Of a DNA stretch of 64,000 nt, positions 32,883-42,472 are shown in pieces. The stretch spans positions 186,001 through 250,000 of the forward strand of contig NZ_JANINP010000003.1 in the NCBI RefSeq assembly GCF_024508665.1, given 5' to 3'. The stretch is from Sphingomonas sp. (GTDB lineage Bacteria > Pseudomonadota > Alphaproteobacteria > Sphingomonadales > Sphingomonadaceae). The first letter of the stretch is position 1. Each line of letters begins with the position of its first letter. The notes below the pieces were generated by a model, which was not told the DNA's origin, did no database searches, and was given only the letters and a program-made list of their open reading frames with translations. Position numbers and translations under genes: made by a program.

Positions 32883-34513
32883 GCCGAATCCTCGTCATCG
32901 GCGGCTATGGAGGGTTCGGCGCTCGGTTGACCCGACGGCTGCTCGCCGCAGGGCACGAGATACTCGTCGCCGGGCGCAATGGCGACAAGGCCGCCGCTTT
33001 CTGCAACGGCCTGGACCATGCCGAGCCGGTCGTCGCCGATCGCGACCACGGTATCGGGCTGGTCATGGCGCGCCACCGCCCCGATCTCGTGATCGACGCC
33101 GCCGGACCGTTCCAAGGCAGCGGATATATCGTCCCCGAGGCGTGCGTGGCGATGAGCATCCCCTATCTCGACCTCGCCGACGCGCGCGATTTCGTGTGCG
33201 GGATCGACGCGCTCGACCAGCAGGCTCGCGCCGCGCGAGTCGCCATTATTTCGGGCGCCTCGAGCGTGCCTGCGCTTTCCGGCGCCATCGTACGGAGACT
33301 CGCCGCCGACCTCAGCCAGGTCGACAGTATCGAGATGGCGCTGAGCGCCTCGAACCGTGCGAGCGCCGGCAAGTCTATTGCCGAAGCGATGCTGAGCTAT
33401 ATCGGCCAACCCGTACGCTTGTGGCGCGGCAAGCGTTGGGAGACGGTGCACGGCTGGCAGGAACTGCGCCGCGAGACGATGCTGGTGGAGGGCATCGGCC
33501 TTGCCGGCCGCCTTGTGGGCATTGCCGACGTGCCCGATCACGCGATCGCCCCCGAGGCGCTGCCCGGCCGCCCTGCGGTGACCTTTCGTGCAGGCACCGA
33601 ACTCGATTTCCAGATGGCGTCATTATGGCTGCTCAGTTGGCCGGTGCGCTGGGGCTGGCTTCGTTCGCTGCTGCCGTTGAGACGCGCGCTGATGGTGCTC
33701 TATCGCGCCTCCGCCAGGCTGGGAGGCGACCGTTCGGGCATGACGATCACGCTCGAGGGCCGGCGCGGCGACGCCGGCGTCGAGCGACGGTGGACGATCG
33801 TCGCGACCAATGGCGAGGGTCCCGAAATCCCTACGCTTGCGGCGGAGATCCTCGCCGGGCGGATCCTCGCCGGGCGCGTCACACCCGGGGCGCGCCATGC
33901 CTGGTACGAAATGGAGCCGGAGGATTTCGAACCCTTGTTCGCCAGGCTGGCGGTCCGGCACGAGACGGTGGAGCGCGCGGTCCCGCCGCCGCTCTACGCG
34001 CGGGTGATGGCCGCTCGCTTCGAACGGCTCCCGCCGTCGGTGCGCACACTGCACAACGTTCATGGCGATGATGGCGCGGCGGGCGAAGGCACCGTCGAGC
34101 GTGGCAGCAATCCGCTCGCGCGCCTCGCGGGCTGGCTGGTCCGCTTCCCACCCTCCGGAACCTACCCGCTCCACGTTTCCTTCGCCGAGCGCAACGGGGC
34201 GGAAACCTGGACGCGACGTTTCGGCAGGCATCGGTTCCACAGCACGCTCAGCCAGCGCGGCGACCGCATCGTCGAACGCTTTGGCCCGTTGCGCTTCGCC
34301 TTCGCCCTGCCCTCGTACGATCAGGGTCTGACGATGGAACTCGCCGGCTGGAGCGCGTTCGGCATTCCCGTGCCCCGCTTCCTGGCACCGCGGATAGAGG
34401 CGCGCGAATGGCAGGACGAGGTCGGACGGTTCCGCTTCCTCGTCGCCATTCGCGCGCCGTTAATCGGCGCTATCGTGCGCTATACGGGCTGGCTGCTGCC
34501 GGTCAGCCTTTGA
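32879..34513 (+). CDS. Saccharopine-dehydrogenase-like oxidoreductase fused to a DUF4166 domain
   Basis: A 544-residue fusion. The N-terminal half is a Rossmann protein of the saccharopine-dehydrogenase type ([24 protein letters not shown] at 4-27, [34 protein letters not shown]). From about residue 375 a DUF4166 domain follows ([75 protein letters not shown] sequence). It is last in the operon after a free-standing DUF4166 protein, a DCC protein and a membrane protein. Its 3' end overlaps the convergent hydrolase by 11 bp. Substrate unknown; lipid- or ketone-type chemistry would be a guess. Confidence 0.85.
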   Translation: MSRILVIGGYGGFGARLTRRLLAAGHEILVAGRNGDKAAAFCNGLDHAEPVVADRDHGIGLVMARHRPDLVIDAAGPFQGSGYIVPEACVAMSIPYLDLADARDFVCGIDALDQQARAARVAIISGASSVPALSGAIVRRLAADLSQVDSIEMALSASNRASAGKSIAEAMLSYIGQPVRLWRGKRWETVHGWQELRRETMLVEGIGLAGRLVGIADVPDHAIAPEALPGRPAVTFRAGTELDFQMASLWLLSWPVRWGWLRSLLPLRRALMVLYRASARLGGDRSGMTITLEGRRGDAGVERRWTIVATNGEGPEIPTLAAEILAGRILAGRVTPGARHAWYEMEPEDFEPLFARLAVRHETVERAVPPPLYARVMAARFERLPPSVRTLHNVHGDDGAAGEGTVERGSNPLARLAGWLVRFPPSGTYPLHVSFAERNGAETWTRRFGRHRFHSTLSQRGDRIVERFGPLRFAFALPSYDQGLTMELAGWSAFGIPVPRFLAPRIEAREWQDEVGRFRFLVAIRAPLIGAIVRYTGWLLPVSL

Positions 34514-35321
34514 TGAACGCCAAGAGGTCGGCGTTGAACGTCTCGGGCATCGTCTCGGCTAGGCCGTGCGGTGCGCCTTCATAGATTTTGAGCGTGGCGT
34601 TGGGCAGGATCTTGCTCGACTTCAGCCCCGCCGCGGCGATCGGCACGATCTGGTCGTCGTCGCCGTGGATCACCAATGCGGGCACCGCGATCTTCTTGAG
34701 GTCCTCGGTATAATCGACTTCGGAGAATTCGTGGACGCAGTCGTAATGGCCCTTGAGGCCGCCGGCCATTCCCTGCAGCCAGAAATTGTCGCGCAGGCCT
34801 TCCTGGACATTGGCGCCGTCGCGGTTGAAGCCGTAGAATGGCAGGGTCAGGTCCTTGTAGAATTGCGCGCGGTTGAGCGTGCCGGCGCGGATGCCATCGA
34901 ACGCCTCGATCGGCGTGCCTTCGGGATTGCTGTCGCTCTTGAGCATGATCGGCGGCACCGCGCCGACGAGCACGATCTTGGCGACACGATCGGTGCCGTG
35001 GCGCCCGCAATAATGCACCACTTCGCCGCCGCCGGTCGAATGGCCGACCATGACGATGTCCTTGAGGTCGAGATGCTCGATCAGTTCGGCGAGATCGTCG
35101 GCATATTGGTCCATGTTGTTGCCGTCCCAGGTCTGGGACGAGCGGCCATGGCTGCGGCGGTCATGCGCAATGGTGCGAAAGCCCAGATGCGCGAAGTCGA
35201 CCAACTGCCGGTCCCACGCTTCCGACGACAAGGGCCAACCATGCGAAAACAGGATGGGTTGGCCCGATCCCATGTCCTGATAATATATAGTGGTGCCGTC
35301 GCGCGTGGTGATCGTCGCCAT
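34503..35321 (-). CDS. Alpha/beta hydrolase (non-heme chloroperoxidase/perhydrolase type)
   Basis: A 272-residue alpha/beta hydrolase. The strand-turn [36 protein letters not shown], the nucleophile elbow GHSTGGGE (Ser95), [10 protein letters not shown] (Asp) and the final [11 protein letters not shown] (His) match cofactor-free chloroperoxidases, whose natural role is ester or perester hydrolysis. There are two adjacent ATGs. The second at 35321 has better spacing to GGAGG and was chosen. No signal peptide, so cytoplasmic. It stands alone between the DUF4166 operon and ribosomal protein genes. Confidence 0.9.
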   Translation of the reverse strand: MATITTRDGTTIYYQDMGSGQPILFSHGWPLSSEAWDRQLVDFAHLGFRTIAHDRRSHGRSSQTWDGNNMDQYADDLAELIEHLDLKDIVMVGHSTGGGEVVHYCGRHGTDRVAKIVLVGAVPPIMLKSDSNPEGTPIEAFDGIRAGTLNRAQFYKDLTLPFYGFNRDGANVQEGLRDNFWLQGMAGGLKGHYDCVHEFSEVDYTEDLKKIAVPALVIHGDDDQIVPIAAAGLKSSKILPNATLKIYEGAPHGLAETMPETFNADLLAFIKG

Positions 35322-35545
35322 CATTGCCTCCAATTCGATTCGCCCCTCGGCAACCGGACTGCCAGCGAAACGATCGCTGCGCGACGGCAAATTGATGCAA
35401 TGCACAAAAGAAAAGGCGGCCCGTTTCCGGACCGCCCTTCCTTGAACCATAGGCCGCCACGCCGTCGGACGAACCGGCTGCGCCGGATCGCCGCCCGCCG
35501 TGGCGAGTCTTCGGATTGCCTTGGCAATCCGAAGCCGCCCGCGCT

Positions 35546-36109
35546 TTAACGCTTCGAGAACTGGAAGCTGCGACGCGCCTTGGCGCGGCCATACTTCTTG
35601 CGCTCGACGGCGCGGCTGTCGCGGGTCAGGAAGCCCGCACGCTTGACCGGGGTGCGCAGGATCGGCTCGTACTTGGTCAGCGCCTGGCTGATGCCGTGCT
35701 TGACCGCACCGGCCTGGCCCGACAGACCGCCGCCCTTGACGGTGCAGACGACGTCATACTGACCTTCGCGGCCGGCAACGCCGAACACCTGGTTGATGAC
35801 CAGGCGCAGCGTCGGACGCGCGAAATAGACTTCCTGATCGCGACCGTTGATCGTGATCTTGCCCGTGCCCGGCTTCAGCCAGACGCGTGCGACGGCGTCC
35901 TTGCGGCGACCGGTCGCATAAGCGCGGCCGAACTTGTCGAGTTCCTGCGCACGCAGCGGCGCGGTCTGGACCGGCTCGTCGATCTTGCCGGCGAGATAAT
36001 CTTCGGCGCGCTGCTCGGCGGCAGCCTGGGTGGCCTCACCCTGCTGCTGCAGGACGGTGCCGAGATCGGACAGCGACTGGCGCCCGTCCGTGTTGTTGGT
36101 GTCAGCCAT
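35546..36109 (-). CDS. rpsI: 30S ribosomal protein S9
   Basis: A 187-residue S9 with a family C-terminal core ([27 protein letters not shown], then [47 protein letters not shown] end, whose basic tail reaches the P-site tRNA). The N-terminal ~60 residues are an acidic, Gln/Ala-rich extension absent from E. coli S9 but common in alphaproteobacteria. Its ATG overlaps the rplM stop (TAATG), the classic rplM-rpsI pair. Confidence 0.98.
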   Translation of the reverse strand: MADTNNTDGRQSLSDLGTVLQQQGEATQAAAEQRAEDYLAGKIDEPVQTAPLRAQELDKFGRAYATGRRKDAVARVWLKPGTGKITINGRDQEVYFARPTLRLVINQVFGVAGREGQYDVVCTVKGGGLSGQAGAVKHGISQALTKYEPILRTPVKRAGFLTRDSRAVERKKYGRAKARRSFQFSKR

Positions 36110-36588
36110 TATGCGCCCACCTTGTTCTTCCGGCTCATGCCGGCAATGTCGAGGACTTCGGGGTTCTGGGCTTCGTGAGGATGCTCGCTGCCCTTGTAGA
36201 TGCGCAGGTTGCGCATCTGCTGGCGGCCCAGCGGACCACGCGGGATCATCCGCTCGACGGCCTTTTCCAGCACGCGTTCGGGGAAGCGGCCCTCGAGCAC
36301 CTTGCCCGCGGTCACGCCCTTGATGCCACCGGCATAGCCGGTGTGCTTGTAATAGACCTTGTCCGCCAGCTTGTTGCCGGTGAACTTGATCTTGTCGGCG
36401 TTGACGACGATGACATTGTCACCGCAATCGACGTGCGGGGTGAAGCTGGTCTTGTGCTTGCCGCGCAGCACATTGGCGATCACGACCGCGGCGCGGCCGA
36501 CCACCAGATCGGTGGCGTCGACAATGTGCCATTTCTTTTCCACCTCGTGCGGCTTGGCCGACTTGGTGGTCTTCATCAGCGCCTTCAT
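36109..36588 (-). CDS. rplM: 50S ribosomal protein L13
   Basis: A 159-residue L13, first gene of the rplM-rpsI operon. It shows [64 protein letters not shown] sequence and [31 protein letters not shown] sequence, diagnostic for L13. An AGGTCAACAG-type leader precedes its ATG at 36588. Standard length plus a short C-terminal extension. Confidence 0.98.
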   Translation of the reverse strand: MKALMKTTKSAKPHEVEKKWHIVDATDLVVGRAAVVIANVLRGKHKTSFTPHVDCGDNVIVVNADKIKFTGNKLADKVYYKHTGYAGGIKGVTAGKVLEGRFPERVLEKAVERMIPRGPLGRQQMRNLRIYKGSEHPHEAQNPEVLDIAGMSRKNKVGA

Positions 36589-36751
36589 GGGCTGTTGACC
36601 TTCCGGTTATGGCGTTAAAACAAACGCGCGGCCCGTCACCGAGCCGCGTTCGTGGCGGCCAAATGCCGCCCTACCCCGCCAAAGTCAAGCAAAACCGGGC
36701 TTTTGCTGACGGGTACTATAATACCGGGAACTTCCAGACCCTCGACGAGCC

Positions 36752-37063
36752 TCAGCCCGTCGCGTCCCTCACCCACGCCGCCACCGCCTCGTCGACCGCG
36801 ACCGGCCAGCGTTCGATCACCGGGAGATCGTAACTATGCAGCTGGCCGATCCGGGCCGCCACCTGCGTCGCGAGTTCGATCGTCGTCTTGGCGGTCATCA
36901 CCGTCTCCGCCGCTTCCTGCGTTACATCCTGCCAGCGATAGATCGAAGTGACCGGCATGAGCGACGTGCACGCCGCCAGCCGCTCCTCAAGCAGCTTGCG
37001 CGCGACGAGTGCGGCTTCCGCGGGGTCGCCGAAACTGGCCTGGACGATGGCGATATCGGTCAT
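36752..37063 (-). CDS. cutA: Divalent-cation tolerance protein CutA
   Basis: A 103-residue small trimeric protein of the CutA1 family. It begins MTDIAIVQASFGDPAEAALVARKLLEERLAACTSLMPVTSIYRWQ-like, with the family's AACxxxxPxxSxYRWQ-type segment intact. YDLPVIERWPV and the terminal helix are also present. The exact cellular role of CutA is unsettled; it is linked to copper tolerance in E. coli. The ATG at 37063 overlaps the stop of ctaA by 4 bp, so the two are co-transcribed. Confidence 0.93.
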   Translation of the reverse strand: MTDIAIVQASFGDPAEAALVARKLLEERLAACTSLMPVTSIYRWQDVTQEAAETVMTAKTTIELATQVAARIGQLHSYDLPVIERWPVAVDEAVAAWVRDATG

Positions 37064-38097
37064 GCGCGCCTCCTGCCGATGGCATGCGCTCCCCATACCA
37101 CGCTGATCAGCAGCAGCGCGCCGACCAATTGGTGGAGCGCGGCCAGCGCGATGTTCACCTGGGTCATCACCGTGGCGATGCCGAGCAGGATCTGGATGCC
37201 GAACGCGCTGTGGATCGCCACCGACGCGGGGCGGTCGGTCTTGCGGACCGCGCGCGCGAGCGCGACCAGCGCCACGACCACGACCCAGGCCCACCAGCGA
37301 TGGATGAAATGCACGATCGCGGGATCGTCAGTCAGCAGATGGCCGAGCGATTCGCCCGACTGGCTGGCACCGGGGAAGAAGGTCGAGAAGGTGCCGGTCA
37401 TCCCCGGCCAGGTGTCGCTGACCAGCCCGGCGCGCAGGCCCGCCATCAGCGCGCCGTAGAATAATTGCACGAACAGGATCAGGCCCGCGGCGAGCCCGAG
37501 ACCGGTCAGGCGCGCCGGCCGAGCACGGCGATCGCGCGCCAGGGCCTGAAGATCGAGCGCGGTCCAGACGATGCCGGAGAGCGTGAACAAGGCGGTCAGC
37601 AGATGCGCGGCAAGCAGCAGCGGCGCCACCTCGGTCCGCACCGACAGCCCCGACCGTACCATGATCCAGCCGAGCGCGCCTTGCAGGCCGCCTAGCGCGA
37701 ACAAGGCAACCAGCCGCCACCCATAGCCGCGCGGAATCTGCCGCCGGACCGCGAACCACAGGAGCGGCAGCGCGAACGCCATGCCGATCACGCGCCCGAG
37801 CAGGCGGTGGATATATTCCCAGAAGAAGATGCTCTTGAAGCCGGCCAGCGTCATGCCGGCATGGATCGCCTCGTACTGCGGGATCTTGCGGTAATTGGCG
37901 AACTCGGCCTGCCATTGCGCATCGGTCAACGGCGGGACGATGCCGGTCAGCGGTTTCCACTCGGTGATCGACAGGCCCGATTCGGTCAGGCGGGTGATGC
38001 CGCCGACCACGACTATTGCCACGATCAGGGCAGCGACGCACCACAGCCATGCCGCGATGGCGCGTGGGCGTTCGCGATTGGGGGAGAAAGAGGACAT
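37060..38097 (-). CDS. ctaA: Heme A synthase (COX15/CtaA family)
   Basis: A polytopic inner-membrane enzyme of 345 residues that oxidises heme O to heme A for cytochrome c oxidase. Eight hydrophobic helices can be traced. Conserved motifs include VVVGGITRLTESGLSITEWKP, FFWEYIHRLLGR (heme-ligand His), LLLAAHLLTALF, HFIHRWWAW and ALHQLVGALLL (further His ligands). This is the alphaproteobacterial type 2 form without the Cys pair of Bacillus CtaA. It is the first gene of a pair with cutA. Confidence 0.94.
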   Translation of the reverse strand: MSSFSPNRERPRAIAAWLWCVAALIVAIVVVGGITRLTESGLSITEWKPLTGIVPPLTDAQWQAEFANYRKIPQYEAIHAGMTLAGFKSIFFWEYIHRLLGRVIGMAFALPLLWFAVRRQIPRGYGWRLVALFALGGLQGALGWIMVRSGLSVRTEVAPLLLAAHLLTALFTLSGIVWTALDLQALARDRRARPARLTGLGLAAGLILFVQLFYGALMAGLRAGLVSDTWPGMTGTFSTFFPGASQSGESLGHLLTDDPAIVHFIHRWWAWVVVVALVALARAVRKTDRPASVAIHSAFGIQILLGIATVMTQVNIALAALHQLVGALLLISVVWGAHAIGRRRA

Positions 38098-38154
38098 GGC
38101 GCGCCTTTATCCGGTCGCGCGAAGGTTGTCGAAGCGGATGTGGAGGGAGATTTC

Positions 38155-38305
38155 AATCCTCCCCCAGCTTGTCTGGGGGAGGGGGACCGCCCGCGTCAGC
38201 GGGGGGTGGAGGGGCAAATCCCCGTCCTCGCGGCTTCGCCGCTGCGGCCCCTCCACCATTTGCTCCGCAAATGGTCCCCCTCCCCAAGCAAGCTTGGGGA
38301 GGATT
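38155..38305. repeat. Palindromic repeat between ctaA and the DUF3035 lipoprotein gene
   Basis: Outer arms AATCCTCCCCCAGCTTG and CAAGCTTGGGGAGGATT enclose smaller hairpins, including CCATTTGC-TCC-GCAAATGG. The outer AATCCTCCCC/GGGGAGGATT ends and the internal CCTCCACC-ATGGTCCCCCTCC pattern recur at 42329-42456 and 58199-58334, defining one repeat family. Confidence 0.8.
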
Positions 38306-38315
38306 TAGATAAACA

Positions 38316-38726
38316 TCAGTTCGCGGTCGTGCGCGCGCTCTGGCCGTCGCCTTCGGGGGCGGCGACGATGTCGCGGGTGGTGCCGCCCTTGTCGACGATC
38401 TTGGTGTCGGGATCGCCGGCGTCCGAGCGGATGCCGGGGCTGGCCGAATCGCCGCCGGCCGAATCGAGCGTGCCGTTCTCGGCCTGACTGCGCGGCGCCG
38501 GCCCGCCGAACAAAGCGTCGAGCGCCTGCGCCGACGGATTGTTGTCCTGCGGACGCGTCACGCCCGGCTGCGGCGGCTGAAGCGAGAAATCGGGCGGCAC
38601 GACCAAAGGCTGCGCGCGCGCAACCGCATATTCGTCGGGACGCGTGCGGTCGAACCCGCGATGGCCGCATCCGGCGAGCAACATAGCAACGCCCGCCACG
38701 GCAACGATCGGCACAACCTTACGCAT
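38316..38726 (-). CDS. DUF3035-type lipoprotein
   Basis: A 136-residue predicted lipoprotein. MRKVVPIVAVAGVAMLLAGC gives a lipobox with Cys20. It then has RTRPDEYAVARAQPLVVPPDFSLQPPQPG, the short conserved core of DUF3035 proteins, followed by a disordered, charged C-terminal half. Its ATG overlaps the lspA stop by 8 bp, so the lipoprotein is translated straight after the signal peptidase that would process it. Function unknown. Confidence 0.85.
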   Translation of the reverse strand: MRKVVPIVAVAGVAMLLAGCGHRGFDRTRPDEYAVARAQPLVVPPDFSLQPPQPGVTRPQDNNPSAQALDALFGGPAPRSQAENGTLDSAGGDSASPGIRSDAGDPDTKIVDKGGTTRDIVAAPEGDGQSARTTAN

Positions 38727-39237
38727 TCGATTTCTCCACGTCCGCTCCGTCCACTCGCGGTTTGTCGCGCACCAATAATGCCCGCGCGAGGAGGATGAGC
38801 ACGCCCACCGTAATCGCAGCATCGGCAAGATTGAAGTTCAAAAACGGCGACCATGCGCCGAAGTGCAGATCGGCATAGTCCTGGACATAGCCCAGCCGCA
38901 CCCGATCGAGGATATTGCCGAGCGCCCCGCCGGCGATCATGCCCAGCGCGAACTGGTCGTAACGATTGCGCTCGCGCCACATCCACACGAGCACGGCAAT
39001 CGCGATCGCGCCGGTCATGCCGACCAGCAGCCAGGTCGATGCCGCGCTGTCGGCGCGCAGGAAGCCCAGCGACACGCCGTAATTGTGCACGTTGCGCAAG
39101 GTGAAGATCGGCAACACGATCCGCTCTTGGCCATCCTGCAATCCGATCGGACCGACCACCATCCATTTCAGGAATTGGTCGAGGACGAAGAATATGGCGG
39201 CACTGATCAGCCCGATCCTGGGCAGTTTCCACGTCAC
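38719..39237 (-). CDS. lspA: Lipoprotein signal peptidase
   Basis: Prolipoprotein signal peptidase II of 172 residues, an aspartyl protease with four transmembrane helices. Motifs are FVLDQFLKWMV, NYGVSLGFL, the catalytic-region GGALGNILDRVRLGYVQDY and FNLADAAITVGV (second Asp). The start is taken as GTG at 39237, overlapping the ileS stop (GTGA); the open frame continues nine codons further up, but only inside ileS. The ileS-lspA order is widely conserved. Confidence 0.95.
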   Translation of the reverse strand: MTWKLPRIGLISAAIFFVLDQFLKWMVVGPIGLQDGQERIVLPIFTLRNVHNYGVSLGFLRADSAASTWLLVGMTGAIAIAVLVWMWRERNRYDQFALGMIAGGALGNILDRVRLGYVQDYADLHFGAWSPFLNFNLADAAITVGVLILLARALLVRDKPRVDGADVEKSNA

Positions 39238-42200
39238 GAGAGAACTCCGGTGCAACGATCGCACAAGGCACCGTCAGCCGTCACTTCGGGCAACAGGCGC
39301 CAGCAGCGGCCGCATTTGTGATAATCGGAGCGGGTGACCGAAAGCGGCCCCTTGCTCACCTTGGCGACGATGAATGCCTCGGCAAGATCAGCGGCGGAGA
39401 GCGGCATTTCGGGCACGGTCACCTCGGCCTCCAGGCTCGAGCGGATCACCTTGTCGCGACGGAACGGCTCGATCGCTTCGGTCACTTGTGCGCGGAGGCG
39501 ACGCAGGTCGTCCCATTCGGTCGCGATGACCTTGTCGCCGGGGATTTCCGGCAGATCGGGCCATTCGAGCAGGTGGACCGAGTCTGCCTCCGGAAAGCGC
39601 GCCTGCCAGGCTTCTTCGGTGGTGAAGACCAGGATCGGCGCGGCGTAGCGCGCCAGCGCGTGGAATAGGATGTCGAGCACAGTGCGGTACGACCGGCGCT
39701 TCAGGTCCGACGGCGCGTCGCAATAGAGCGAGTCCTTGCGGATATCGAAGAAGAAGGCCGAGAGATCGTCCTGCGCGAAATCGGTCAGCAGCCGCAGATA
39801 GCGATTGAACTCGAACGCGTCGGTCGCCGCCTTGAGCTCGACATCGAGCTTGCCGAGCAGGTCGAGCACATAGAGTTCGAGCTGCGGCATGTCCTTGGGC
39901 GCGACGCGCTCGGCCTCGCCGAACCCGTCGAGCGCACCGAGCAGATAGCGGAAGGTGTTGCGCAGCTTGCGATAGGCGTCGCTGGTCGTCGCCAGCACTT
40001 CCTTGCCGATCCGCACGTCCTCGAAATAATCGACCGACGCGACCCACATGCGCAGGATGTCGGCGCCCGATTCCGATATGATCTTGAGCGGATCGACGAC
40101 ATTGCCCAGGCTCTTCGACATCTTGCGGCCATTCCCGTCGAGCGCGAAGCCATGGGTCAGCACCGCGTCGTACGGCGCGCGGCCGCGCGTGCCGCAGCTC
40201 TCGAGCAGCGACGACTGGAACCAGCCGCGATGCTGGTCCGACCCTTCGAGATAGAGGTCGGCACGCACGCCCTCCCCGTACCGCGCCTCGATCGTGAAGA
40301 CATGGGTCGAGCCCGAATCGAACCACACGTCGAGAATGTCGTTCTGCGGCTCAAAATCCTCGAGCTTGTGATCGGGGCCGAGCAGCGCCTGATGGTCGGC
40401 GGTGAACCACGCATCGGCGCCGCCGGTCTCGAACGCCTTGACGATGCGGTCGTTGACCGCCGGATCGCGCAGATATTCGCCGGTCGCGCGGTTGACGTAG
40501 AGCGCGATCGGCACGCCCCAGGCGCGCTGACGGCTGATCACCCAGTCGGGGCGTCCCTCGACCATCGAGCGGATGCGGTTCTGGCTGCGCTCGGGCACCC
40601 AGCGCGTGCGCTCGATCGCGTCGAGCGCAACTTCGCGCAAGGTCGGGCCGTTGCCCACGGCATGGCCGAGCGACGGCGAAAAGCCCGCGAGATCGCCCGG
40701 CTCCGGCAGGTCGATCGCGACCGCGGCGGCGTTCTCGCTCTTCTGCGACTGGTCCATCGGGATGAACCATTGCGGCGTCGCCCGGAAGATCACCTTGGCC
40801 TTCGACCGCCAGCTATGCGGATAGGAGTGCGCGAAATCGTCCGATGCGGCAAGCAGCGCGCCCGCTTCGCGCAGGTCGTTGCAGATTGGCCCGTCCGACG
40901 CGACGAACTTCTTGTTGATGACGCTGCCCTGCCCGCCCAGCCACAGCCAGTCGGGACGATAGAAGCCCGCGCCATCGACCGCGAACACCGGATCGATGCC
41001 ATGCGCCTTGCACAGCAGGAAGTCGTCCTCGCCATGGTCCGGCGCCATATGGACGAGACCGGTACCGGCGTCGGTAGTGACGAAGTCGCCGGGCAGGAAC
41101 GGGCGCGGCTTGGCGAAGAAGCCGCCAAGCTTGTGCATCGGGTGGCGGGCGACCGCGCCGGCGAGCTGCGGGCCTTTGAAGATGGTTGTCTTACGATCGC
41201 TGCCGAACTCGCGCGGCAGGAAATCGCCGCGCACTGTCCGGTCATCGATCACCTCGATGCCATGGGCCGTGTCGGCCGAATTCATGGCTGCCAGTTCGAC
41301 GGCAGCGCGCCGACCGGCAGCATTCGCCGTCCGCGCAACCTCGGCCTGCAAACGCTTCTCGAACTGCGGGAGCAATTCGCGCGCGACCAAGAAACGTCGG
41401 CCCGCCCATGCCGGCATCGCAAATTCGACATCTGCGGGCGCGTCCTCGTTGTAGACGTCAGCAACAACCAACCAATATTCGATGTCCGGCCCGTACGCCA
41501 AAGCCTGGTTGACCGGGATCGTCCACGGCGTGGTCGTCCAGATCACCGCTTGCGCGCCGACCAGTTCGGGCGCGTTCGGCGCCTCGGTGATCTCGAACGC
41601 GACGTCGATCTGGGTCGAGACTACATCCTCATACTCGACCTCGGCCTCGGCCAGCGCGGTCTTCTCGACCGGCGACCACATCACCGGTTTGGCGCCGCGA
41701 TAGAGCTGGCCGCTCTCGGCGAACTTGAGCAATTCGCCGACGATCGCCGCCTCGGCGTCATATTTCATGGTGAGATAGGGATCGTCCCAATCGCCCATCA
41801 CGCCCAGCCGCTTGAACTGCTCGCGCTGCACGTCGACCCATTTGGCGGCATAGGCCCGGCATTCGGCGCGGAACTGGTCGACTGGCACCTGGTCCTTGTC
41901 GAGCTTCTTGTCCTTATACTGCTTCTCGACCTGCCATTCGATCGGCAGGCCGTGGCAGTCCCAACCTGGCACATAGGGCGCGTCCTTGCCGAGCAAGGAC
42001 TGGCTGCGGACGATGATGTCCTTCAGCACCTTGTTCATCGCATGGCCCATATGGATGTCGCCATTGGCGTAGGGCGGGCCGTCGTGAAGGATAAAGCGCT
42101 TGCGCCCGGCGCGTTCCTTGCGGAGCTTGCCGTACAGGTCTTCGGCCTCCCACCGCGCGAGAATAGCCGGCTCCTTCTGCGCCAGGCCGGCCTTCATCGG

Positions 42201-42305
42201 GAAGTCGGTCTTGGGCAGGAAGACGGTGTCGCGATAGTCCGCGGGAGCGCTGGTGTCGTCGGTCATAGGTTGGCGGGCATTAGCGGGAGGAGCGGTTGCT
42301 GTCAT
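39234..42305 (-). CDS. ileS: Isoleucyl-tRNA synthetase
   Basis: A class I aminoacyl-tRNA synthetase of about 1,023 residues. It has the HIGH-type motif in PYANGDIHMGHAMNK, the KMSKS motif in GRKMSKSLGNV, an editing domain between them, and a C-terminal zinc site (CGRCWRLLPEV, CDRCTG). It is the eubacterial IleS1 type. The start is not certain: ATG at 42305 follows GGGGAGTG, while ATG at 42266 begins MTDDTSAPADYRDTVFLPKTDF, closer to typical N-termini. It precedes lspA with an overlapping stop/start. A palindromic repeat lies upstream. Confidence 0.97.
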   Translation of the reverse strand: MTATAPPANARQPMTDDTSAPADYRDTVFLPKTDFPMKAGLAQKEPAILARWEAEDLYGKLRKERAGRKRFILHDGPPYANGDIHMGHAMNKVLKDIIVRSQSLLGKDAPYVPGWDCHGLPIEWQVEKQYKDKKLDKDQVPVDQFRAECRAYAAKWVDVQREQFKRLGVMGDWDDPYLTMKYDAEAAIVGELLKFAESGQLYRGAKPVMWSPVEKTALAEAEVEYEDVVSTQIDVAFEITEAPNAPELVGAQAVIWTTTPWTIPVNQALAYGPDIEYWLVVADVYNEDAPADVEFAMPAWAGRRFLVARELLPQFEKRLQAEVARTANAAGRRAAVELAAMNSADTAHGIEVIDDRTVRGDFLPREFGSDRKTTIFKGPQLAGAVARHPMHKLGGFFAKPRPFLPGDFVTTDAGTGLVHMAPDHGEDDFLLCKAHGIDPVFAVDGAGFYRPDWLWLGGQGSVINKKFVASDGPICNDLREAGALLAASDDFAHSYPHSWRSKAKVIFRATPQWFIPMDQSQKSENAAAVAIDLPEPGDLAGFSPSLGHAVGNGPTLREVALDAIERTRWVPERSQNRIRSMVEGRPDWVISRQRAWGVPIALYVNRATGEYLRDPAVNDRIVKAFETGGADAWFTADHQALLGPDHKLEDFEPQNDILDVWFDSGSTHVFTIEARYGEGVRADLYLEGSDQHRGWFQSSLLESCGTRGRAPYDAVLTHGFALDGNGRKMSKSLGNVVDPLKIISESGADILRMWVASVDYFEDVRIGKEVLATTSDAYRKLRNTFRYLLGALDGFGEAERVAPKDMPQLELYVLDLLGKLDVELKAATDAFEFNRYLRLLTDFAQDDLSAFFFDIRKDSLYCDAPSDLKRRSYRTVLDILFHALARYAAPILVFTTEEAWQARFPEADSVHLLEWPDLPEIPGDKVIATEWDDLRRLRAQVTEAIEPFRRDKVIRSSLEAEVTVPEMPLSAADLAEAFIVAKVSKGPLSVTRSDYHKCGRCWRLLPEVTADGALCDRCTGVLS

Positions 42306-42328
42306 CACTCCCCGTGTGGGGCCAAACT

Positions 42329-42456
42329 AATCCTCCCCCGCCAGGGGGAGGTGGCGCCGAAGGCGACGGAGGGGGCGGTCGGCGACCAACCAACCGTCGT
42401 GCTTCCACCCCCTCCGTCAGGCTATGCCTGACACCTCCCCCTGGCGGGGGAGGATT
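42329..42456. repeat. Palindromic repeat between ribF and ileS
   Basis: AATCCTCCCCCGCCAGGGGG at the left and CCCCCTGGCGGGGGAGGATT at the right are almost perfect complements. Inner parts CGGAGGGGG and CCCCCTCCG also pair, giving a long cruciform-like structure. It belongs to the same family as the elements at 38155-38305 and 58199-58334. Confidence 0.8.
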
Positions 42457-42472
42457 GAGGGAGATGACTGGC

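Noticed and set aside
40152..42431. Open frame of 759 codons antisense to ileS
   Set aside because: It covers the reverse of IleS motifs and runs through the palindromic repeat; composition is Arg/His/Asp-rich as expected of a shadow frame.
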